Shown piece after piece: positions 33,028 to 42,466 of a stretch of DNA of 64,000 nt (position 1 is its first letter; every line of letters begins with the position of its first letter). Origin of the DNA: Catenulispora acidiphila DSM 44928 (GTDB taxonomy: Bacteria > Actinomycetota > Actinomycetes > Streptomycetales > Catenulisporaceae); NCBI RefSeq assembly GCF_000024025.1, contig NC_013131.1:5270001-5334000 (forward strand), in the 5' to 3' direction. Both the position numbers and the translations under genes were made by a program. The notes under the pieces were generated by a model. The model ran no database searches. It saw only the letters and a program-made list of their open reading frames with translations, and had not been told where the DNA came from.

Positions 33028-35043
33028 ATGTCCACACCCACCCAACCCTTGGCCGCGGCGTTCGCCGTGGTCCTGGGCCTCAGCACGCTCCTCGCCGCCG
33101 GGCCGGCCGGGGCGGCTCCGGCGTCCCCGACCAAGGTCACCCGGGCCGCGCTGGACCCGGCTCTGGTCGCCGGACGAGGCGCCGACCTCGGGTTCACCGA
33201 GCAGGAAGCGGAGAACGCCGTCACCGACGGCACAGTCGTCGGTCCGGGCACCGACGCCTACACACTGCCCGCCGAGGCGTCCGGCCGGTCGGCCGTGACG
33301 CTCAAGCCCGGGCAGTACGTCCAGTTCACCCTGCCTGCGGCGACGAACGCCATCACGGTGCGGTACAGCATCCCGGACGCGCCGAACGGCGGCGGCATCA
33401 CCGCGCCGCTGGACGTCGCGGTCAACGGGCACGACCACCACACGATGACGCTGACGTCGCAGTACGCGTGGCTGTACAACGAGTACCCGTTCAGCAACGA
33501 CCCGAACGCCGGGCCGCTGAACCCGGACTGGTGGACCACGGAATGCAGCTGCGTTCCGGACCAGACCACGCCGGAGCCGGTGTTCCCGACACCGTTCCGG
33601 GCCAACCACTTCTACGACGAGGAGCGGCTCGCACTCGGGCGCACCTACCGCGCCGGCGACGTCATCCGGCTCACCGCCCCGCTCGGGACGACGGCGGCGG
33701 CCACCACGATCGACCTGATGGACTCCCAGCTGGTCGCGGCACCGAAGGTCGACCTGAAGGCGGTGAACGTGCTGCTGTTCGGCGCGGACCCCACCGGACG
33801 GCGCGACTCGGCCGACGCGATCGACCGGGCCATCGCCTTCGCGCACCTGGTGCACCTGCCGGTGTACATCCCGCCGGGGACGTTCCAGGTGAGCCGGCAC
33901 ATCATCGTGGACGACGTCACCATCGAAGGCGCCGGCAACTGGTACACGATCATCAAGGGCCACCAGGTGACGCTGAGCGCGCCGGCTCCGGACGGATCGG
34001 TGCACACCGGCGTCGGCTTCTACGGCAAGGACGCCTCAGCCGGCGGGTCGCACAACGTGCACCTGTCGGGCTTCGCCATCGAAGGCGATGTGCGTGAGCG
34101 CATCGACACCGACCAGGTCAACGGTATCGGCGGCGCGCTGAGCGACTCCAGCATCGAGGGCCTGTACATCCAGCACACCAAGGTCGGCATCTGGCTCGAC
34201 GGCCCGATGAGCCACCTGACCATCGCCGACAACCAGATCGCCGATCAGATCGCCGACGGAATCAACTTCCACACCGGCGTGACGAACTCGGCGGTGCGGA
34301 ACAACTTCGTCCGCAACACCGGCGACGACGGCCTGGCGATGTGGTCGGACAAGACCGCCGACAGCAACGACGTCTTCGACCACAACACGGTGCAGACCCC
34401 GGTACTGGCCAACGGCATCGCGCTGTACGGCGGCACCGACCTGACCGTGTCGGACAACCTGGTCGCCGACCCGATCCGCGAGGGGTCGGCGCTGCAGATC
34501 GGTTCGCGCTTCGGCGCGGTGCCGTTCGGCGGCACGATCACCGTGGCGGACAACACCACGGTGCGGGCCGGCACGTTCGAGCTGAACTGGAAGATCGGCC
34601 TCGGCGCGATCTGGATCTACGCCCTCGAGCACAGCATCGATGCGAACATCCAGGTCACCGGCGATGACTTCCTGGACAACACCTACAACGCGATCATGAT
34701 GGTGTCGGACTTCCCCGTGAAGGACCTGTACTCCATCACGAACGTGCACTTCTCCAACATCAAGGTCGACGGCACCGGAACCTCGGTGGTCTCGGCCCGC
34801 GCCGCCGGCGGCGCCACGTTCCAGAACGTGGTGGCGCGCAACGTCGGCGCGGTCGGCGTGAACAACTGCGGATCGTTCCACTTCACGCCGGCCGGCTCGG
34901 AGTTCGCGCTGACCGACCTGGGCGGCAACACCGGCGGCGGCACCACCGGTCCGTGGCTGGCCTCCTGGGAACTGCCGAACACCATCACCTGCGACGACCG
35001 TCCGGCAGTGGTTCCGCCGCCGGCGCCGTCGGTGTGGCCGTGA
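33028..35043 (+). CDS. Secreted GH87-like right-handed beta-helix glucanase (mycodextranase/alpha-1,3-glucanase type)
   Basis: A 671-aa exported protein. The signal peptide ends near AGA (residues about 1-29). Residues about 45-240 form a beta-sandwich resembling a CBM35/discoidin-type module (VTLKPGQYVQFTLP, ITVRYSIPDAPNGGG). From NVLLFGADPTGRRDSADAIDRA a beta-helix begins, with YIPPGTFQVSRHIIV, VTIEGAGNWYTII and NNFVRNTGDDGLAMWSD; the adjacent Asp pair in GDDG is a likely catalytic site, as in GH87. The enzyme probably attacks fungal or bacterial alpha-glucan. Assignment to GH87 rather than another beta-helix family rests on sequence feel. It ends 3 bp before the convergent XRE gene. Confidence 0.75.
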   Translation: MSTPTQPLAAAFAVVLGLSTLLAAGPAGAAPASPTKVTRAALDPALVAGRGADLGFTEQEAENAVTDGTVVGPGTDAYTLPAEASGRSAVTLKPGQYVQFTLPAATNAITVRYSIPDAPNGGGITAPLDVAVNGHDHHTMTLTSQYAWLYNEYPFSNDPNAGPLNPDWWTTECSCVPDQTTPEPVFPTPFRANHFYDEERLALGRTYRAGDVIRLTAPLGTTAAATTIDLMDSQLVAAPKVDLKAVNVLLFGADPTGRRDSADAIDRAIAFAHLVHLPVYIPPGTFQVSRHIIVDDVTIEGAGNWYTIIKGHQVTLSAPAPDGSVHTGVGFYGKDASAGGSHNVHLSGFAIEGDVRERIDTDQVNGIGGALSDSSIEGLYIQHTKVGIWLDGPMSHLTIADNQIADQIADGINFHTGVTNSAVRNNFVRNTGDDGLAMWSDKTADSNDVFDHNTVQTPVLANGIALYGGTDLTVSDNLVADPIREGSALQIGSRFGAVPFGGTITVADNTTVRAGTFELNWKIGLGAIWIYALEHSIDANIQVTGDDFLDNTYNAIMMVSDFPVKDLYSITNVHFSNIKVDGTGTSVVSARAAGGATFQNVVARNVGAVGVNNCGSFHFTPAGSEFALTDLGGNTGGGTTGPWLASWELPNTITCDDRPAVVPPPAPSVWP

Positions 35044-35046
35044 GGC

Positions 35047-35976
35047 TCAGTGCGGCTCGTGTGATGTGAAGTAGGACCCTGCGTCGGCGTGTCCATCCCC
35101 TTGCGGGCTGGGCACGCCGACTTCCGGCGCGGTCGCGGTCCAGCTCTCCAGCAACCGCAACCCCTGCGCGCTGACCGAACCCGGCTGAACCGTATACACG
35201 CACAACGTCTGCTCGGCATCGCCCGGAGTTTGGAACGACTCGTAGGAGAAGTGCAGCTCCCCGACGACCGGATGCCGGTAGTGCTTCTCCCCGTGGGTGC
35301 GCCGCAGCACCCGATGATCATTCCACCAGCCCGGGAACTCCGGGCAGGTGAGCATCAGCTCCCCGACCAGGTCCGCCAGAGCCCGGTCGTGCGGGTAGCG
35401 TCCGGCTTCGAAACGCAGCATCGCGACCGTCTCGGCGGCGATCTGCTCCCAGTCCCCGACCCGCTGCCGCGCCTGCGGATCCAGCAGGTAGTACCGGGCC
35501 ATGTTGCGCTGCGTCGCCGGCATCACTTCGAAATCGGTGATGACCGCCCGGGCCAGCCGGTTCGCGGCCAGCACATCGGTGCGGCGGCCCAAAATGAACG
35601 CCGGAACATGATCGAGGGTCTCCAGCATCAGATACAGCCCCGGACGGACCCGCTGAACCCGCGTCGGCGCGCGCCGAGTGGCCGCACCCGAACCAGGAGC
35701 CGATGCCAGCAGGTCGGTCAGGTGCTCGCGTTCGGTGTCGTCGAGCCGCAGCGCCCGGGCGATCGCCGCGACCACCTCGGCCGAGGGGTTGCCGGCACGT
35801 CCCTGTTCCAGCCGCGTGTAGTACTCGCTGCTGACGCCGGCCAGCCGCGCCACCTCGTCGCGCCGCAGCCCCGGGACGCGGCGGACCCGGCCGTCGAAAG
35901 GCAGCCCGGCCTGCTCGGGGGTGATTCCGGCGCGCCGTGAGCGCAGGAACCCGGCGATTTCCTTGACGCGGTCCAT
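35047..35976 (-). CDS. XRE regulator with MmyB-type ligand-binding domain
   Basis: A 309-aa protein. The N-terminal HTH is FLRSRRAGITPEQAGLP ... RRVPGLRRDEVARLAGVSSEYYTRLEQG, the standard start of MmyB-like actinobacterial regulators. The C-terminal PAS-like MmyB domain (YLMLETLDHVPAFILGRRTDVLAANRLARAV, FSYESFQTPGDAEQTLCVYT) binds fatty-acid-like ligands in characterised relatives. It is divergent from an SDR gene, the likely target. The ATG at 35976 lacks an obvious Shine-Dalgarno. A second regulator of the same type at 39445 is also divergent from SDR genes. Confidence 0.92.
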   Translation of the reverse strand: MDRVKEIAGFLRSRRAGITPEQAGLPFDGRVRRVPGLRRDEVARLAGVSSEYYTRLEQGRAGNPSAEVVAAIARALRLDDTEREHLTDLLASAPGSGAATRRAPTRVQRVRPGLYLMLETLDHVPAFILGRRTDVLAANRLARAVITDFEVMPATQRNMARYYLLDPQARQRVGDWEQIAAETVAMLRFEAGRYPHDRALADLVGELMLTCPEFPGWWNDHRVLRRTHGEKHYRHPVVGELHFSYESFQTPGDAEQTLCVYTVQPGSVSAQGLRLLESWTATAPEVGVPSPQGDGHADAGSYFTSHEPH

Positions 35977-36154
35977 GTCTTAAGTGTGGTCCACGCCCGC
36001 GCCGCCGCGCCGCCGCAAAGTAGCCCTGCCAGTACCTGCCTGAGCAGGGACAGTTATCGCGCCCCCGACGCCTTCGGCCTCTGGTGTGCTGGATGTGAGC
36101 CGAGAAAGCTCGGCCGCTACACCCCTCACCTGCCCCTTAAGAAGGTTCGCACCC
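35977..36154. promoter_or_regulatory. XRE/SDR divergent promoter region
   Basis: It contains GCCGAG-4-CTCGGC (36099-36114) and a looser CCCTGC/GCAGGG inverted repeat (about 36023-36048). Either could be the XRE site. No consensus -35/-10 is clear. Confidence 0.35.
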
Positions 36155-36940
36155 ATGTCCACGAACACCGTGAACACCATTTCAGGCCCGCTGACCGGTC
36201 GCGTCGCCGTCATCACCGGAGCCTCCAGCGGCATCGGCGAGGCCACCGCGCTGGAGCTGGCCGCACTCGGGGCGCGCGTGGTCGTACTGGCCCGCCGTGC
36301 CGAACGGCTCGCAGACCTGGTCGCCCGCATCGAAAAAGATGGCGGCACGGCGCTGGCCATCGCCGCCGACGTCACCGACCCGGCCGGGCTGCAGGCCGCC
36401 GCGGCGCGGGTTCAGCGCGAGTTCGGCGGCGCGGACCTGGTGATGAACAACGCCGGGGTGATGCTGCCGGCGCCGGTCGAGGAGCTGGCCACCGACCAGT
36501 GGCAGCACCAGATCGACCTGAACATCAGCGGTGTGATGAACGTGATCGCCGCGTTCACCCCGCAGCTGGTGGCCTCCGCCGCCCAGCGGGGCGTGGCGGA
36601 CCTGATCAACACCTCCTCGATCGCGGCACAGAACATCTTCCCCGGCTTCGCCGTCTACTGCGGCACCAAGGCCTACGTCACGCACCTGTCGCGGCAGCTG
36701 CGCGCGGAGTTGGGCGCCAAGAAGGTGCGGGTCGCGGCGATCGAGCCGGGCATCGTCGGCACGGAGCTCCAGTCCCACGTCACCGACGCCGGCGCCCTGC
36801 AGTGGCTGGCCGGGGCGAAGGAGGCGATGGAATTCCTGACACCGGCCGACGTCGCCCAGACCGTCGGCTTCCTGGCCGCTCTGCCGCCGCGGGTCAACCT
36901 GCAGCAGGTCACGATCATGCCGACAGGCCAGCCGAGCTGA
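36155..36940 (+). CDS. Short-chain dehydrogenase/reductase (classical)
   Basis: A 261-aa NAD(P)-dependent oxidoreductase with all classical marks: TGASSGIG cofactor loop, LARRAERL (NADP preference likely), NNAG in LVMNNAGVM, Ser in NTSSIA and the catalytic YCGTK. The substrate is unknown. The ATG at 36155 is preceded by AAGAAGG. It is divergent from the XRE-MmyB gene and followed by a very strong hairpin. Confidence 0.93.
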   Translation: MSTNTVNTISGPLTGRVAVITGASSGIGEATALELAALGARVVVLARRAERLADLVARIEKDGGTALAIAADVTDPAGLQAAAARVQREFGGADLVMNNAGVMLPAPVEELATDQWQHQIDLNISGVMNVIAAFTPQLVASAAQRGVADLINTSSIAAQNIFPGFAVYCGTKAYVTHLSRQLRAELGAKKVRVAAIEPGIVGTELQSHVTDAGALQWLAGAKEAMEFLTPADVAQTVGFLAALPPRVNLQQVTIMPTGQPS

Positions 36941-36951
36941 AATCCTCCGCC

Positions 36952-36996
36952 GGAGGTTCGGCCCGCACTCTGAAGCAGAGCGCGGGCCGAACCTCC
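36952..36996. terminator. Strong bidirectional terminator
   Basis: GGAGGTTCGGCCCGC (36952-36966) and GCGGGCCGAACCTCC (36982-36996) form a perfect 15-bp stem, with an inner CTCT/AGAG extension. It separates the SDR gene from the convergent FUSC gene. Confidence 0.85.
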
Positions 36997-37055
36997 AATG
37001 GGTGAGGCCGGCCGAAACCAGCAGCCGCGCCATCCTGCGCTGCCGCCGGTAGCGC

Positions 37056-39386
37056 TCAGTGCAGCACTGCCACCTTGGCGGCCGCGGCCAACCCCGGCTG
37101 CAGCCGCCGCGCCACATCCACATGGTCACCGGTCCAGATCACCCGCACCGCCGTGGCAGTGGCCTGACCGTCCTGATCGACCAGATCGGTCCGCACCGAA
37201 TCCACCAGCCGCGCCGCCGAATCCGGCAGCAGCGGCACCGGCGCCGGAATCGGACTGCGCCCGCCAAGGCTGTCCGCCAAACCGCGATACCAGCCGGTGA
37301 CGCTGTCCGCCGCCTCCAAGATCGCATTGTGCGCGGCGATCTGATCAGAGCTCATCCGGCTGCGCCCGACGTTCCGCCACAACGCCACCACCGAATCCGC
37401 AGCCAACCGCAACCCGACCACACCAGTCACCAGCGTCGTCGTGTCAGCCAACGACAACGGCTTCGCACCGCGCTCAGCCAGATAAGTGCGATAAGCATCA
37501 TCCAGCCGCCGCGCCGAAGCAGCAGCTTCACGGTTCTGCGCCGCAACCGGCTCAGCAGCCGGCGGCGCCGAAGAGCTCGCCGCGTCACAATGCCCCAGCG
37601 CGTAGGCGACAGCACCGGACAGATACCGCGCCGCATCGGTGTAAGCCTTCGCCAAAGCCTTGTCCACCGCGGCGGCAGCACCACGCGGCCAGAAGAACAA
37701 CGCCACCACGATGCTCACACCGCAGCCCAACGCGATGTCCTGAATCCGCAGCAGCACAATGTGCCAGTCCGGGTTCTGCCCGATGTTGAACAAAATCACC
37801 AGCGTCACCGTGAACGCCGCCTGCCCCGCCGTGAACGAGATCGCCGCCGGCGCGATCCCCGCGATCAGAATCGCCACCGGCAGCAGCACCCACAAAACAG
37901 TGCCGTGATGCCCGATCAGCTGCAGCAACCCGGCACCGATGATCGACCCCAAGACCGTGCCCAGCACGGCGCGCGCCGCGTTCTGCCCGGTGTTCAGCGC
38001 GTTGGACCGCAGCACCGACAACGTGCCGAGCAGCACCCAGAAGGAGTGCTGCACGCTGGTCACATCCGCCAGCAGCACCGCGATACCCAACCCGACCGCG
38101 CCGCGCAGGCTGTTGTGCAGCCACACCGAGTTCCAGCCCAGATGCGCCGAAGCACGCTCCCGCGCCGAAGCCAACGGCTTGGTCAGCGCGCCGGGCTCGC
38201 GGCCCAGAAGCCGGTCAGGCCAGCTGCGCTGGTAGGCCTGCGCGGCCAACTCCACGTTCCCGGCGATCTGCGCGACCGCGAAACCCAGCTCCAGTGCGCG
38301 GAAGGAGAAGTCGAGCGTGGAGATGAACGTGTATATCTCCGCGGGGCTGTCACCGACCGGCTGATCCACCGGCAGCCGCGCGGTGGAACTGGCCTCCATC
38401 GCCGACAGCGCACTCTGCAACTCGGTCACAGACTTCTGCAGCGGCGCCACATCACCGCCCATGCCGGTGAGCAGCTCCGCGGCACGTTCCAGAACATCAG
38501 CGGCAGCCAGGCGCGCGGTACGGGCCGCCGGGTCACACGCCGGCGGCTGCTCGTCGTAGTCGGGCCGGTCGGTCAGGATCGTCACCAGCCACGTCAACTC
38601 ATCCACCAGCCGCACCAGCGTCCGCGACGACGTCGACAACCCCGTCGGCCGGTACGGCGTCGCATCGAACATCCGGCGCAGGTCGGCGTTGGCGGCAGTG
38701 GTCTCATCAGCGGCGATCTGACACGCGCCGAGATTGAACGCCCGCCGGCTGCCAGTGGCGACAGCATCGGCACGAAGCAGCGCCGCGGCAGCACGACACA
38801 CCCGGGCAGCCGGTCCGCTCAACGGATCCGCCGCAGGACGCGGCCACAACAGAACCACCGCGGGCAACGCCGCGGCAGCGGCGAGACCGGCACCGGCCAA
38901 CCGGTCCGGCAGCTGCGACAACGGCGCCGGAGTAGCCACCGGCAACACGAACGCCAACAACAGCGCCGTCGCGCTGCCGGCCAGCACCGAGCTGACCACC
39001 CCGGAGAACAACACCAGGAACGCCACCGCCACCGTCGCGGCCACCGAAAGCCAGGTGACGCGCGCGACCACCGTCCCGACGCAGATCAACACCGCCCAGG
39101 ACACAGCCAGCGCGAACTGCGCACGCAACCGCTGGATCAACGTGCCGCTGTAGTCCACCAGCAGCAGCATCGAGAACGACCCGAACGCCGCGAAACTGGC
39201 CATCGTCGGCGAATGCAGCAGCTGCGTGCACACCGCGAACAACAGCGGCATCACCACCGCCGTCCGCGCCGCACGACGCGTCGCAGCCAGCGCCGGATCA
39301 TGCGAACGCAACCATCCGACCAGCGCCGACCTGCGCCGTTCCACCAGGCCCGACCTGCGCTGTTCCACTAAGCCCGCTGACGACAT
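37056..39386 (-). CDS. FUSC-family aromatic-acid exporter-like membrane protein
   Basis: A 776-aa inner-membrane protein with two hydrophobic bundles. The first (ARTAVVMPLLFAVCTQLL, FGSFSMLLLVDYSG, LAVSWAVLICVGTVVARV) and second (LRGAVGLGIAVLLADVTSV, FWVLLGTLSVLRSN, ARAVLGTVLGSIIGAGLLQLIG, FTAGQAAFTVTLVILFNIGQ) are separated by a large cytoplasmic region with helices. This is the layout of FUSC/YccS/AaeB-like efflux proteins. The N-terminus carries a short internal repeat (LVEQRRSGLVERRRSALV). GGAGG precedes the ATG. The substrate is unknown. Confidence 0.85.
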   Translation of the reverse strand: MSSAGLVEQRRSGLVERRRSALVGWLRSHDPALAATRRAARTAVVMPLLFAVCTQLLHSPTMASFAAFGSFSMLLLVDYSGTLIQRLRAQFALAVSWAVLICVGTVVARVTWLSVAATVAVAFLVLFSGVVSSVLAGSATALLLAFVLPVATPAPLSQLPDRLAGAGLAAAAALPAVVLLWPRPAADPLSGPAARVCRAAAALLRADAVATGSRRAFNLGACQIAADETTAANADLRRMFDATPYRPTGLSTSSRTLVRLVDELTWLVTILTDRPDYDEQPPACDPAARTARLAAADVLERAAELLTGMGGDVAPLQKSVTELQSALSAMEASSTARLPVDQPVGDSPAEIYTFISTLDFSFRALELGFAVAQIAGNVELAAQAYQRSWPDRLLGREPGALTKPLASARERASAHLGWNSVWLHNSLRGAVGLGIAVLLADVTSVQHSFWVLLGTLSVLRSNALNTGQNAARAVLGTVLGSIIGAGLLQLIGHHGTVLWVLLPVAILIAGIAPAAISFTAGQAAFTVTLVILFNIGQNPDWHIVLLRIQDIALGCGVSIVVALFFWPRGAAAAVDKALAKAYTDAARYLSGAVAYALGHCDAASSSAPPAAEPVAAQNREAAASARRLDDAYRTYLAERGAKPLSLADTTTLVTGVVGLRLAADSVVALWRNVGRSRMSSDQIAAHNAILEAADSVTGWYRGLADSLGGRSPIPAPVPLLPDSAARLVDSVRTDLVDQDGQATATAVRVIWTGDHVDVARRLQPGLAAAAKVAVLH

Positions 39387-39444
39387 TCACACCTCCGGTG
39401 AGCACGTCGGCGGGGCCCCGCGCCACACCGCGCTCAATTGTGTA

Positions 39445-40308
39445 TCACCGCGGCGCCCTTTGGCCCGGCTCGGCGGCGAGATCTTGCGTACCGAGAACCG
39501 ACAACAACTCCAGCTTCTCCATCGCGTCGGTACCAGGCACCGGACTGAACCACAACAGCCGCTGACTGCCGTCCTCAGTGAGCAGATTCAGACAGTTGAC
39601 GTCGATGACCCCCAGCGCCGGATGCACGATGCGCTTGGTGTCCATCCGGCGCACCGCCACATCGTGCCGACTCCACAACGCCGCGAACTCCGGACTGTCC
39701 CGCAGCAGCTCGGCGACCATGCCGTTGGCGTCCTCATCACCCTTGCCGCGCCGCGCCACCGCCGCCCGCAGATCCGCCACGAACGTCTCAGCGTGCCGCG
39801 CGTGATCCTCCGGCGGATACAGCGCACGAGCAGACGGATCGGTGAACCACCGGTACACGAACCCGGCACGCACCCCCACCCCCGACGGCGCCGGACCCAA
39901 CAACGCCTCAGCCAGCCGGTTCTGCACCAACACCACATGCATGTCGGTGATCACCCGCGCCGGCGTGCCGACCAAACGGTCCAGCAGATCCAACATCCCC
40001 GGACTCACATGCGCCGCACCCCCGCCGGCCGGCGGAACCGGACGCCCCGCCAGCTGATACAGGTGATCCCGCTCATCCCGGGACAACCGCAACGCCCGCG
40101 CGATCGCCGCCAACATCTGCTCCGAAGGCTGCGCACCCCCGCGCTCCAACTCGATGTAGTAGTCGACCGACGCCCCCGCCAGCTGCGCCACCTCATCGCG
40201 CCGCAGCCCAGGGACCCGCCGCCGCGGCCCGGTCGGCAACCCGACATCACGCGGACGGATCCGGTCGCGCCGGGATTTCAGAAAGCCACCGAGTTCAGAC
40301 AGATCCAC
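39445..40308 (-). CDS. XRE regulator with MmyB-type ligand-binding domain (second copy)
   Basis: A protein of about 287 aa with the same plan as the gene at 35047: FLKSRRDRIRPRDVGLP ... RRVPGLRRDEVAQLAGASVDYYIELERG, then the MmyB domain (LLDRLVGTPARVITDMHVVLVQNRLAEALLG, FADL-like arrangement, LNLLTEDGSQRLLWF). The start is uncertain: GTG 40308 places the HTH at the N-terminus, with GTG 40326 slightly longer. It is divergent from the SDR-SDR-tautomerase operon and probably regulates it. Confidence 0.9.
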   Translation of the reverse strand: MDLSELGGFLKSRRDRIRPRDVGLPTGPRRRVPGLRRDEVAQLAGASVDYYIELERGGAQPSEQMLAAIARALRLSRDERDHLYQLAGRPVPPAGGGAAHVSPGMLDLLDRLVGTPARVITDMHVVLVQNRLAEALLGPAPSGVGVRAGFVYRWFTDPSARALYPPEDHARHAETFVADLRAAVARRGKGDEDANGMVAELLRDSPEFAALWSRHDVAVRRMDTKRIVHPALGVIDVNCLNLLTEDGSQRLLWFSPVPGTDAMEKLELLSVLGTQDLAAEPGQRAPR

Positions 40309-40447
40309 CCTCCCAGTCTGGATCACCACCCCGCCGCGAGCCAGGGGGTGCCGACCCCTGGGTAAACGGCATCTGGCTAGCCGAGCCGCAAGGGCGCACC
40401 GTTGATGACGGCACCAAGAAGTGAGCAACAGAGCAACGGAGCACACC
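40309..40447. promoter_or_regulatory. XRE/SDR-operon divergent promoter region
   Basis: CCAGGGG (40341-40347) and CCCCTGG (40355-40361) form a 7-bp dyad with a 7-bp spacer, and GGCTAGCC (40375-40382) is a palindrome. The first is the better operator candidate. Confidence 0.4.
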
Positions 40448-41194
40448 ATGACCACGACCACACCAAACCCTCGCGTCGCCATCGTCACCGGCGCCTCACG
40501 CGGCATCGGCCGCGCCGTCGCCGGACAGCTCGCCGCCGACGGATACAGCGTCGTCCTGGGCTACGCCGGCCGCGCCGACCTCGCCGAACAAGCCGTCGCC
40601 GAGATCCAAGCCGCCGGCGGACACGCCAGCGCCATCCAGGCCGACGTCGCCGACGAAACCGCCGTCGCCGCCATGTTCGACCACGCCGAGCAGCAGTACG
40701 GCGGCATCGACGCCGTCGTCAACGCCGCCGGACAGATGAAACTGTCCACCGTCGCCGACCTCGACCTGAACGACCTCGACGCCATGCACCGCACCAACAT
40801 CCGCGGCGCCTTCGTCGTCGCCCAGCAAGCCGCACGCCGCCTGCGCCCCGGCGGCGCCCTGGTCATGTTCTCCACCTCGGTGATGGGCACCAAATTCCCC
40901 ACCTACGCCGGATACACCGCCAGCAAAGGCGCCGTGGAGGCCATGACCCTCATCCTGGCCCGCGAACTGCGCGGACGAGACGTCACCGTCAACGCCGTCG
41001 CCCCCGGACCCACCGCCACCGACATGTTCCTCGACGGCAAGGACGAGCAGCTCATCGCCAACCTCGCCGCCCAGAACCCGCTCGAGCGGCTCGGCAAGCC
41101 CGAAGACATCGCCCACGTCGTGGCGTTCCTGACCAGCGCGGAAGGCCACTGGGTCAACGGACAGGTGCTGCGCGCCAACGGCGGAATGGTCTGA
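40448..41194 (+). CDS. Short-chain dehydrogenase/reductase (classical)
   Basis: A 248-aa oxidoreductase of the FabG-like type: TGASRGIG loop, NAAG in VVNAAGQM, Ser in FSTSV, catalytic YTASK and the typical end (APGPTATDMF, NPLERLGKPEDIAHVVAFLTS, GHWVNGQVLRANGG). It probably acts as a 3-oxoacyl or related carbonyl reductase. The ATG at 40448 has GGAG. First gene of a run with the next SDR and the tautomerase. Confidence 0.93.
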   Translation: MTTTTPNPRVAIVTGASRGIGRAVAGQLAADGYSVVLGYAGRADLAEQAVAEIQAAGGHASAIQADVADETAVAAMFDHAEQQYGGIDAVVNAAGQMKLSTVADLDLNDLDAMHRTNIRGAFVVAQQAARRLRPGGALVMFSTSVMGTKFPTYAGYTASKGAVEAMTLILARELRGRDVTVNAVAPGPTATDMFLDGKDEQLIANLAAQNPLERLGKPEDIAHVVAFLTSAEGHWVNGQVLRANGGMV

Positions 41195-41244
41195 GCCGAA
41201 CGCTGAGCCGAACGCAGCGAATTAAAAGAGACAAAGAGACAATC

Positions 41245-42171
41245 ATGAGCCAGCCCACTCACCACACAGCTCCGACCGCCGACGTCATCGTCGTCACCGG
41301 CGCCTCCTCCGGCTTCGGAAACCTCGCAGCACGCGCCCTGGCCCGCGCCGGACACACCGTCTACGCCGGAATGCGCGCCACCGACGGACGCAACGCGGCG
41401 CGCGTCGCCGAACTGGCACAGCTGTCCGCCGACGAAGGCCTCGACGTACGCGGCATCGAGATGGACGTCCAAGACCAGGCATCCGTCGACGCCGCCATCG
41501 CCCGCATCGCCGAGGAACAAGGCCGACTGGACGTCGTCGTGCACAACGCCGGACACATGGTGCTCGGACCCGCCGAAGCGTTCACCCCCGAACAACTCGC
41601 CGAGCTGTACGACATCAACGTGCTCAGCACCCAGCGCGTCAACCGCGCCGCACTGCCGCTGATGCGCCGCGCCGGCTCCGGACTGCTGGTATGGGTCGCC
41701 AGCTCCAGCACCCGCGGCGGACACCCGCCGTTCCTGGCACCGTACTTCGCCGCCAAAGCCGGCATGGACGCACTCGCCGAAAGCTACGCCGCCGAAGTCA
41801 TCCGCTACGGCATCGACACCGTCATCATCGTCCCCGGCGCCTACCCCAGCGGCACCAACCACTTCGCCCACGCCGGCCAGCCCGCCGACCCCGACCGCGC
41901 CGCCGAATACGACGCCGCCTACGGCGAACTGCGCGACCAGATGGCCGACCGCCTCACCGCCCTTTTCCCCGCCGGCCGCACCGTCGACGAAGTCGCCGAC
42001 GCCATCGTCGAGGCCGTAGCCCTCCCCGCCGGACAACGGCCCTTCCGCATCCACATCGACCCCAGCCGCGACGGCAGCGACGTGGTGTCCACCGTCAGCG
42101 ACCGCATCCGCGCCGAGTTCTACCACCGCATCGGCATCGCCGACCTGCTCACCGACCACGCCAGCCGCTGA
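41245..42171 (+). CDS. Short-chain dehydrogenase/reductase, larger type
   Basis: A 308-aa oxidoreductase with TGASSGFG, HNAG in VVVHNAGHM, Ser in VASSSTRGG and catalytic YFAAK. The longer C-terminal part (VPGAYPSGTNHFAHAG ... RPFRIHIDPSRDG) resembles SDRs of the retinol/steroid dehydrogenase-like group. The 50-bp gap to the previous gene holds an A-rich ribosome-binding region (AAAAGAGACAAAGAGA). The tautomerase follows 23 bp later. A small-molecule pathway with reduction and tautomerisation steps is implied, but the substrate is unknown. Confidence 0.9.
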   Translation: MSQPTHHTAPTADVIVVTGASSGFGNLAARALARAGHTVYAGMRATDGRNAARVAELAQLSADEGLDVRGIEMDVQDQASVDAAIARIAEEQGRLDVVVHNAGHMVLGPAEAFTPEQLAELYDINVLSTQRVNRAALPLMRRAGSGLLVWVASSSTRGGHPPFLAPYFAAKAGMDALAESYAAEVIRYGIDTVIIVPGAYPSGTNHFAHAGQPADPDRAAEYDAAYGELRDQMADRLTALFPAGRTVDEVADAIVEAVALPAGQRPFRIHIDPSRDGSDVVSTVSDRIRAEFYHRIGIADLLTDHASR

Positions 42172-42194
42172 CACACAAAGAAAGAAACCCGACC

Positions 42195-42425
42195 ATGCCC
42201 TTCGCGAACTTCAAAGTCCCCGCCGGCACCCTGAACCAGACCCAGAAAGCCACCATCGTCCACCGCACCACCGAGCTGTACGTCGAGATCTACGGCGAAC
42301 GCGCCCGCGGCGGCACGATGGTCCTCGTCGAAGAAGTCGCCGACGGCGGCTGGGGCATCGGCGACCACGTCCTGACACTCGCACAGCTGACGGAGCCGTC
42401 GGAGCCGTCGGAGCCGGCAAGCTAG
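42195..42425 (+). CDS. 4-oxalocrotonate tautomerase-like protein
   Basis: A 76-aa protein that begins Met-Pro-Phe-Ala; after Met removal Pro1 would be the catalytic base of the tautomerase superfamily. The family pattern continues with LNQTQKATIVHRTTELYVEIYGERARGGTMVLVEEVADGGWGIG. The C-terminal PSEPSEPAS comes from a short GAGCCGTCG-type repeat and is probably not structural. It is the third gene of the SDR operon and is followed 41 bp later by an AfsR-like gene in the same direction. Confidence 0.88.
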   Translation: MPFANFKVPAGTLNQTQKATIVHRTTELYVEIYGERARGGTMVLVEEVADGGWGIGDHVLTLAQLTEPSEPSEPAS

Positions 42426-42466
42426 TGCTCGTCCGCGGCTGATCCGCATACGCCACACTGGACCCC